From: Candidatus Scalindua sp.
GTDB lineage: Bacteria; Planctomycetota; Brocadiia; Brocadiales; Scalinduaceae
Assembly: GCA_021777035.1 (NCBI GenBank)
Contig: JAIQZR010000046.1
Coordinates: 1 to 56,067, forward strand
Length of the DNA: 56,067 nt
Direction of reading: 5' to 3'
Below, piece by piece: positions 52,364 to 56,067 of the stretch. Each line of letters starts with the position of its first letter. The first letter of the stretch is position 1. The translations under genes were made by a program, and so were the position numbers. The notes below the pieces were generated by a model. The model did no database searches, was not told the DNA's origin, and saw only the letters and a program-made list of their open reading frames with translations.

Positions 52364-53494
52364 ATGCTTTTACGTTTGTCATACCTCTTGTTAATTACTC
52401 TCAATATCGCTTTTAGATTATGTAGCACGGCCTTTTGTCAAACCAACCAGACGGCATGGACGAGTAACGACGATATGCTTTTGTTTTATGAAGCCGTAGT
52501 GAAGATACAGAAAAATACGCTTAAGTCCGAAACTACCAGACAAATGGTGTACAAGGCCATTCGCTTCTACATGCGGGAGCAGGATCTTTTTTCTGATTAC
52601 CTTCCTCCAAAAGAGTATGATGAATATAAGCATTCTCAAAGTGAGCGATACACAGGAGTGGGAATGGATATATTCAACGACCATTCCGGTAGAGTTGTCT
52701 GTATACCTTTTCCGGATGGACCAGCAAGTGAAGCCGGAGTGGATTACGGTGACGTTCTTACATTTGTAGACAACCATTCGGTAGATGGCAAATCTGTTTT
52801 TACCATTGGGTCTTTGATACGTGGCAATCCGGGAACTTCTGTTTCCCTGGTGTTTCAGGACTCAAAAGGTGCAACAAAACAGTATTCTTTACGCCGCCGG
52901 CAAATCAAGTTTCGATCAGTAATCCTTCAACGATCAGGTCAGTTCTTGGTGTTAAAAATAATCCGCTTTACAAACGAAACTTCAGAGGAACTAAGAAGTG
53001 TTCTAGACAGCCTGGTACCTGATATGACAAAAATCATTGATCTAAGAGGTAATACCGGTGGAGACCTTTTTGAGGCGATAGATACAGCTTCAATGTTTCT
53101 GGATTCTGGCACCAAAATTGTGGATCTTAAGACCAGCCAAGGTATTAAAACATACGCAGCCACCAGAAAACCAATAGACACAAATTCTAAATTATTCTTA
53201 TGGCAGGATGGATTCACTGCTAGCGCGGCAGAAGTGTTTATTGCGGCGCTGGTTCAGAATGGCCGTGGAATCTCCATTGGTCAAACCACTTTTGGTAAAG
53301 GGGTTTCCCAATGCATAATCGAACTGACTGACGGATCTGCGCTATTTGTTTCCAATGCCGCCTTGCGTTCACCTAATGGTGACTATTTTCACTTACACGG
53401 CCTTGAACCGGAATATGCCATAAGTGGTAAAAGCCATGATCTCTCTGTTGAAGAATATGCATCTAAAACGGTGGAAATTAATGAAATAGAGTAA
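52364..53494 (+). CDS. S41-family (C-terminal processing) serine peptidase with PDZ domain
   Basis: A 376-residue exported protease with a signal peptide (to about residue 25). The N-terminal helical part (about 30-85) includes DLFSDYLPPKEYDEY. A PDZ domain (about 95-175) shows YTGVGMDIF, GPASEAGVDYGDVLTFVD and LIRGNPGTSVSL. The peptidase core has IIDLRGNTGGD, the probable nucleophile S287 (FTASAAEVF) and general-base K312 (TFGKGVSQ), the Ser-Lys dyad of this family. Family members trim C-termini of exported proteins. It could process the giant secreted proteins nearby (inference). Confidence 0.9.
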   Translation: MLLRLSYLLLITLNIAFRLCSTAFCQTNQTAWTSNDDMLLFYEAVVKIQKNTLKSETTRQMVYKAIRFYMREQDLFSDYLPPKEYDEYKHSQSERYTGVGMDIFNDHSGRVVCIPFPDGPASEAGVDYGDVLTFVDNHSVDGKSVFTIGSLIRGNPGTSVSLVFQDSKGATKQYSLRRRQIKFRSVILQRSGQFLVLKIIRFTNETSEELRSVLDSLVPDMTKIIDLRGNTGGDLFEAIDTASMFLDSGTKIVDLKTSQGIKTYAATRKPIDTNSKLFLWQDGFTASAAEVFIAALVQNGRGISIGQTTFGKGVSQCIIELTDGSALFVSNAALRSPNGDYFHLHGLEPEYAISGKSHDLSVEEYASKTVEINEIE

Positions 53495-53527
53495 TGATAA
53501 AAGGTAAAAAGAAAAAAGCGTGAATTA

Positions 53528-54334
53528 TTGAAGAGTATATGGGGGCTTGGATCCAATTATTTTGCTGCCCTGCCTTACGGTAGGAAAATGGAATACGCTG
53601 CAGACGCTTATGGACTATTGTACATGGCAGCGGCCGGTTATGATCCAAGGCAGGCGATAGAATTCTGGGTAACCATGAGTAAATCCGGGACGAAAATGTT
53701 CGAATTTCTCTCTACACACCCATCAGAAGAGAACCGTATCATGAAGCTCAGGGAAAGTCTCTCGATAGCATTAAAAGTGTACAATAATGCAAAATTAAAA
53801 ACGGAAGGTATGGGTAGCCCGCTCTCCTTTAATGGGACATACTTTGTTCCGGAAAACAAAAAACCTTCAATCTCAGGTCTTCAACAACCGGCAAATTTAC
53901 CTGCTGCTAAATTCGAGGCAATCTGGATTGAACATAATGTTAAATTTAATAACACATATGGAATTACTCTCCATAGTACGTTTACTATTTTCAATTATAA
54001 AGGCCGGAATGGGTTTATGAATGTCTATTTTTCATTCCCTAATGGCAAATGGCTGCTATCAAGAGATAACGCCTATCAGTCTCAGGGTGGCTATGTAGTT
54101 ATATCATCAACGTTTCGTCCGAAATTTCCCAATACTAAATTTACTGATTTCAAGAGCTTTATTCCATATCATGAACTGCATCTGCAAAAAGGGTTTCACA
54201 ATATTGTAGCCAATGTTAATATAGTTGATCCAAAAAACAATCTCTCTCTTAGGAAGGACTTCCACTTATTTGAATGTAGTAGAAAAATAGTATTTGAGAA
54301 ATTTTGTGTCTGTTTATTTTCTTGTCTATGTTAG
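53528..54334 (+). CDS. 5'-truncated M48-type peptidase with extra C-terminal domain
   Basis: The 268-residue frame begins at a TTG without a clear ribosome-binding site. Its first 90 residues match only the C-terminal part of M48 metallopeptidases: EYAADAYGLLYMAAAGYDP (with the third zinc ligand Glu) and LSTHPSEENRI. The HExxH helix and membrane region that should precede it are absent, and the gap to the upstream S41 gene is only 33 bases. The C-terminal 130 residues form an unrecognised beta-rich domain (GFMNVYFSFPNGKWLLS). Most likely a deletion relic; it overlaps the convergent homoserine dehydrogenase gene by nine bases, so its 3' end may also be altered. Confidence 0.6.
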   Translation: MKSIWGLGSNYFAALPYGRKMEYAADAYGLLYMAAAGYDPRQAIEFWVTMSKSGTKMFEFLSTHPSEENRIMKLRESLSIALKVYNNAKLKTEGMGSPLSFNGTYFVPENKKPSISGLQQPANLPAAKFEAIWIEHNVKFNNTYGITLHSTFTIFNYKGRNGFMNVYFSFPNGKWLLSRDNAYQSQGGYVVISSTFRPKFPNTKFTDFKSFIPYHELHLQKGFHNIVANVNIVDPKNNLSLRKDFHLFECSRKIVFEKFCVCLFSCLC

Positions 54335-55492
54335 TTTATAGTCTCCACCTTTCCTGCCACTTAATCTTGAAAGGAGTTCTCTCCTTAGTCCCCAGGCTGT
54401 TACATCCGGTCCGGCACCCGGCGATTCTATGATATATTTCTTGTCGCCACAGAAAATGTCCGTCTCAACAATGACCTTGTTTGAGGAACCTTTCAGTGTG
54501 CCGAGAGGGGAATCCGGATAAACTTCTTTCAGGCCTACTTTGAAAGTAGGTTTACCATTTTCATCTAAACTGAAGTTGGCAACATATCTTAGTGTTTTGC
54601 CTTTGACTTTGGCAGATGCAAATTTGTTCTGCATCTCCTGATCGGCACCTTTAATAGATTCCATAAACTCATTAACGTTTTCTATGTTTAAGAAAGACTT
54701 ACTGATAAATCCTTCCAATTCGATGTCCGTCATCTCAGCATCATGCCCGAACGTTCTGGCACAGATAATCAGCTTTCTGGCAACGTCCAGACCATTTAGA
54801 TCATCTTTAGGGTGTGGTTCTGTATAACCCATTTTTTTTGCGTCATTCAGTATCTCTGAAAAGCTTCTTTCCCCTTTTTCCAATTCAGCACAGAGATATC
54901 CCAGTGTACCGGAAAAACATGCTTCTATCTTCTTTACTATCTCTGATGTGTCGTAATAGTCTAATAAATTGGATACGGTATTTGCACCAGCCATTACCGC
55001 GCACAGGAATCCGTATCTTTCTCTATATCGGGTAAGTGTTCTGAACACGTCAGTTGAATAAATGGAGAGAGGGTTTTTATTTGCAGTAATTATGGTTTCT
55101 TCTGAATCGTTGATCACTTTCAGATGAAAATCTCTTAAATCATCCTTACCGGCAGTAATGTCAACAAAAGTTATTTCGCCAGCCATCCCCTCATTTTGAA
55201 TTAACTTTAATAAATCGGACAAGTTGTTGTACTGGTGATACTCGTCTAAATCATGCATACATTCATTAAATTTCTCTTTTGAATCTTTCCATTTGTGAAT
55301 ATTTTCAGGACTCTTCTGGATTTTCAGGCCATGACGATTAAACCAGAAACCTTTACTATCTGTCAGAGCTATTATGTTAGTAGGATTAAGATGTTTATTG
55401 GAGCTAACAGTGTCATGTTCAATCACCTGGGAAACGAATTCCCTGCCAACGTTACCACTGCCTCCTAAAACAACTATATTTTGATAAACCAT
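54326..55492 (-). CDS. hom: homoserine dehydrogenase-like NAD(P)-dependent oxidoreductase
   Basis: A 388-residue cytoplasmic enzyme. The Rossmann motif GGSGNVG lies at about 10-16, followed by DITAG, TANKNPLS, a SGTLGYLCAELEKG strand-loop and EPHPKDDLNGLDVARKL, the conserved order of homoserine dehydrogenase catalytic domains. The C-terminus IIESPGAGPDVTAWGLRREL closes the cofactor domain. The family reduces aspartate semialdehyde to homoserine on the way to threonine and methionine. No ACT domain is present. I chose the ATG at 55492 because GGAG lies 10 bases upstream; the frame extends eight codons further. It is the only evident biosynthetic gene here and converges on the envelope cluster. 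Confidence 0.87.
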   Translation of the reverse strand: MVYQNIVVLGGSGNVGREFVSQVIEHDTVSSNKHLNPTNIIALTDSKGFWFNRHGLKIQKSPENIHKWKDSKEKFNECMHDLDEYHQYNNLSDLLKLIQNEGMAGEITFVDITAGKDDLRDFHLKVINDSEETIITANKNPLSIYSTDVFRTLTRYRERYGFLCAVMAGANTVSNLLDYYDTSEIVKKIEACFSGTLGYLCAELEKGERSFSEILNDAKKMGYTEPHPKDDLNGLDVARKLIICARTFGHDAEMTDIELEGFISKSFLNIENVNEFMESIKGADQEMQNKFASAKVKGKTLRYVANFSLDENGKPTFKVGLKEVYPDSPLGTLKGSSNKVIVETDIFCGDKKYIIESPGAGPDVTAWGLRRELLSRLSGRKGGDYKLT

Positions 55493-55616
55493 ATTGTCTT
55501 TACTCCATATTTTCAAAAAAGTATATATTTAATTTTCATGTAAAAGATGAAAATATCAGTAGATAGTCTCGTGTATTATCAAATATTTAGAGAAATTGTC
55601 AAATTCTTATTAATTT

Positions 55617-55669
55617 AATGCATAGGAATTTCAATGTTTTGGTAGGAGCCGTCTCCCGACGGCGAGCGT
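55617..55669. repeat. REP-like palindrome, family A1, copy 2
   Basis: Same lead-in and perfect hairpin (GCCGTC, TCCC, GACGGC at 55648-55663) as at 195-246. Preceded by ATGCATAGGAATTTCAATG, a string that also ends family B elements, suggesting these elements nest or share ends. Confidence 0.75.
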
Positions 55670-55733
55670 AAGTGTTTAAACGCGATAATTCTATAAGGAA
55701 ACCAGGAAGACAGGAGAATACAGAGGGGAAGAG

Positions 55734-55790
55734 CTTTTATCTTTTAATTCATTTTGTGTTTTCTTTGCGACCTCAGCGTCTTGGTGTGAG
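55734..55790. repeat. partial family B element, reversed
   Basis: Reads as the reverse complement of the segment GCTGAGGTCGCAAAG ... GAATTAAAAGATAAAAGC found in the family B copies near 4710-4755 and 14310-14360. Only this inner part is preserved. Confidence 0.6.
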
Positions 55791-56004
55791 TGAAAAAAAG
55801 GCAAAAAGCTCGGACTCACACTAAGGCACGAAGGCACGGAGAAAAGTGGGATTAGGAAGGAAAAGAGAGCTTAACGCTCCCCGGACAAAAAGCGCCGAGG
55901 ACAGGGAGGCGCTGAGAGCGCAAAGGAAAAATGCTTTTATCTTTTGATTTAATGCATTGGAAGTCGGGCAGGTTACTCGACATCATCATTGTCTAAGAAT
56001 TCGA

Positions 56005-56067
56005 TCGCCAACCCGCCCCCGCCAGAATCATTGTCGCCCGCCCGTGCCGGTACGGACGGGGGCTGGC
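56005..56067. repeat. dispersed GC-rich repeat, family A2, copy 2 (cut by window end)
   Basis: Matches 277-340 almost base for base, starting TCGCCAACCCGCC and running to GGGGGCTGGC at the last base of the window. Confidence 0.75.

Larger units (their letters stand above)
55493..56067. other. gene-free right edge made of dispersed repeats
   Basis: The first 120 bases upstream of hom are A/T-rich and should hold its promoter. Beyond that lie a family A1 hairpin, a reversed piece of family B (about 55734-55790), further GCGCTGAG-type palindromes (about 55885-55950) and the start of a family A2 copy that runs off the window. No gene is supported. Confidence 0.55.

Noticed and set aside
1-56067. 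tRNA or rRNA genes
   Set aside because: No CCA-ended cloverleaf or conserved rRNA segment was recognised by eye; a tRNA scan could still find one.

Overview
The window looks like the chromosome of a Gram-negative-type bacterium with low to moderate GC. Many proteins are secreted or lipobox-bearing, there is a periplasmic oligopeptide transporter, and intergenic space is filled with REP/MITE-like palindromes. Large secreted multidomain proteins, many two-component proteins and dense palindromic repeats would suit a planctomycete such as an anammox (Brocadiales) relative. That placement is inference from gene style only, since no rRNA or other phylogenetic marker is present.

Layout. Positions 1-880 hold a possible gene tail and a mosaic of repeats. 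Positions 882-11132 (minus strand) are a signalling block: a CheY-like regulator, a PAS histidine kinase with a degenerate GGDEF-like tail, a hybrid kinase with two receiver domains, CheR and a REC-HD-GYP phosphodiesterase. A RAYT transposase pseudogene, broken by an inverted-repeat element, lies beside cheR. Positions 11448-11971 carry a ParE-type toxin-antitoxin pair. Positions 12383-18478 (minus strand) are an oligopeptide ABC operon (binding protein, two permeases, fused double ATPase), interrupted by a repeat block. An IS200-type transposase remnant and an Lrp-like regulator follow.

From 20049 to about 54334 nearly everything is on the plus strand and envelope-directed. Three very large secreted proteins (1424, 2033 and 2537 aa) share domains with each other: a caspase-like C25-type protease with MORN repeats, a PASTA/PKD protein with a transglutaminase-like triad, and a protein rich in carboxypeptidase-regulatory-like repeats. 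Among them are lipoproteins and a family of TPR paralogues. At 43586-52132 lies what I consider the most interesting part: a vWA protein resembling the periplasmic half of the type VI secretion kinase PpkA but with no kinase, then an ABC ATPase, an FtsX-like permease, an SUMF1-domain protein and two lipoproteins. This matches the TagT-TagS-TagR-TagQ sensory module, with no type VI structural gene in view. An S41 protease and a truncated M48 protease follow, and a minus-strand homoserine dehydrogenase ends the genic part.

The working picture is an envelope surveillance or surface-assembly locus. The Tag-like module would sense or recruit partners at the envelope, and the giant proteins, TPR proteins and proteases would be its clients or effectors. 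The assignments rest on visible motifs; the functional link is inference from position and shared domains.
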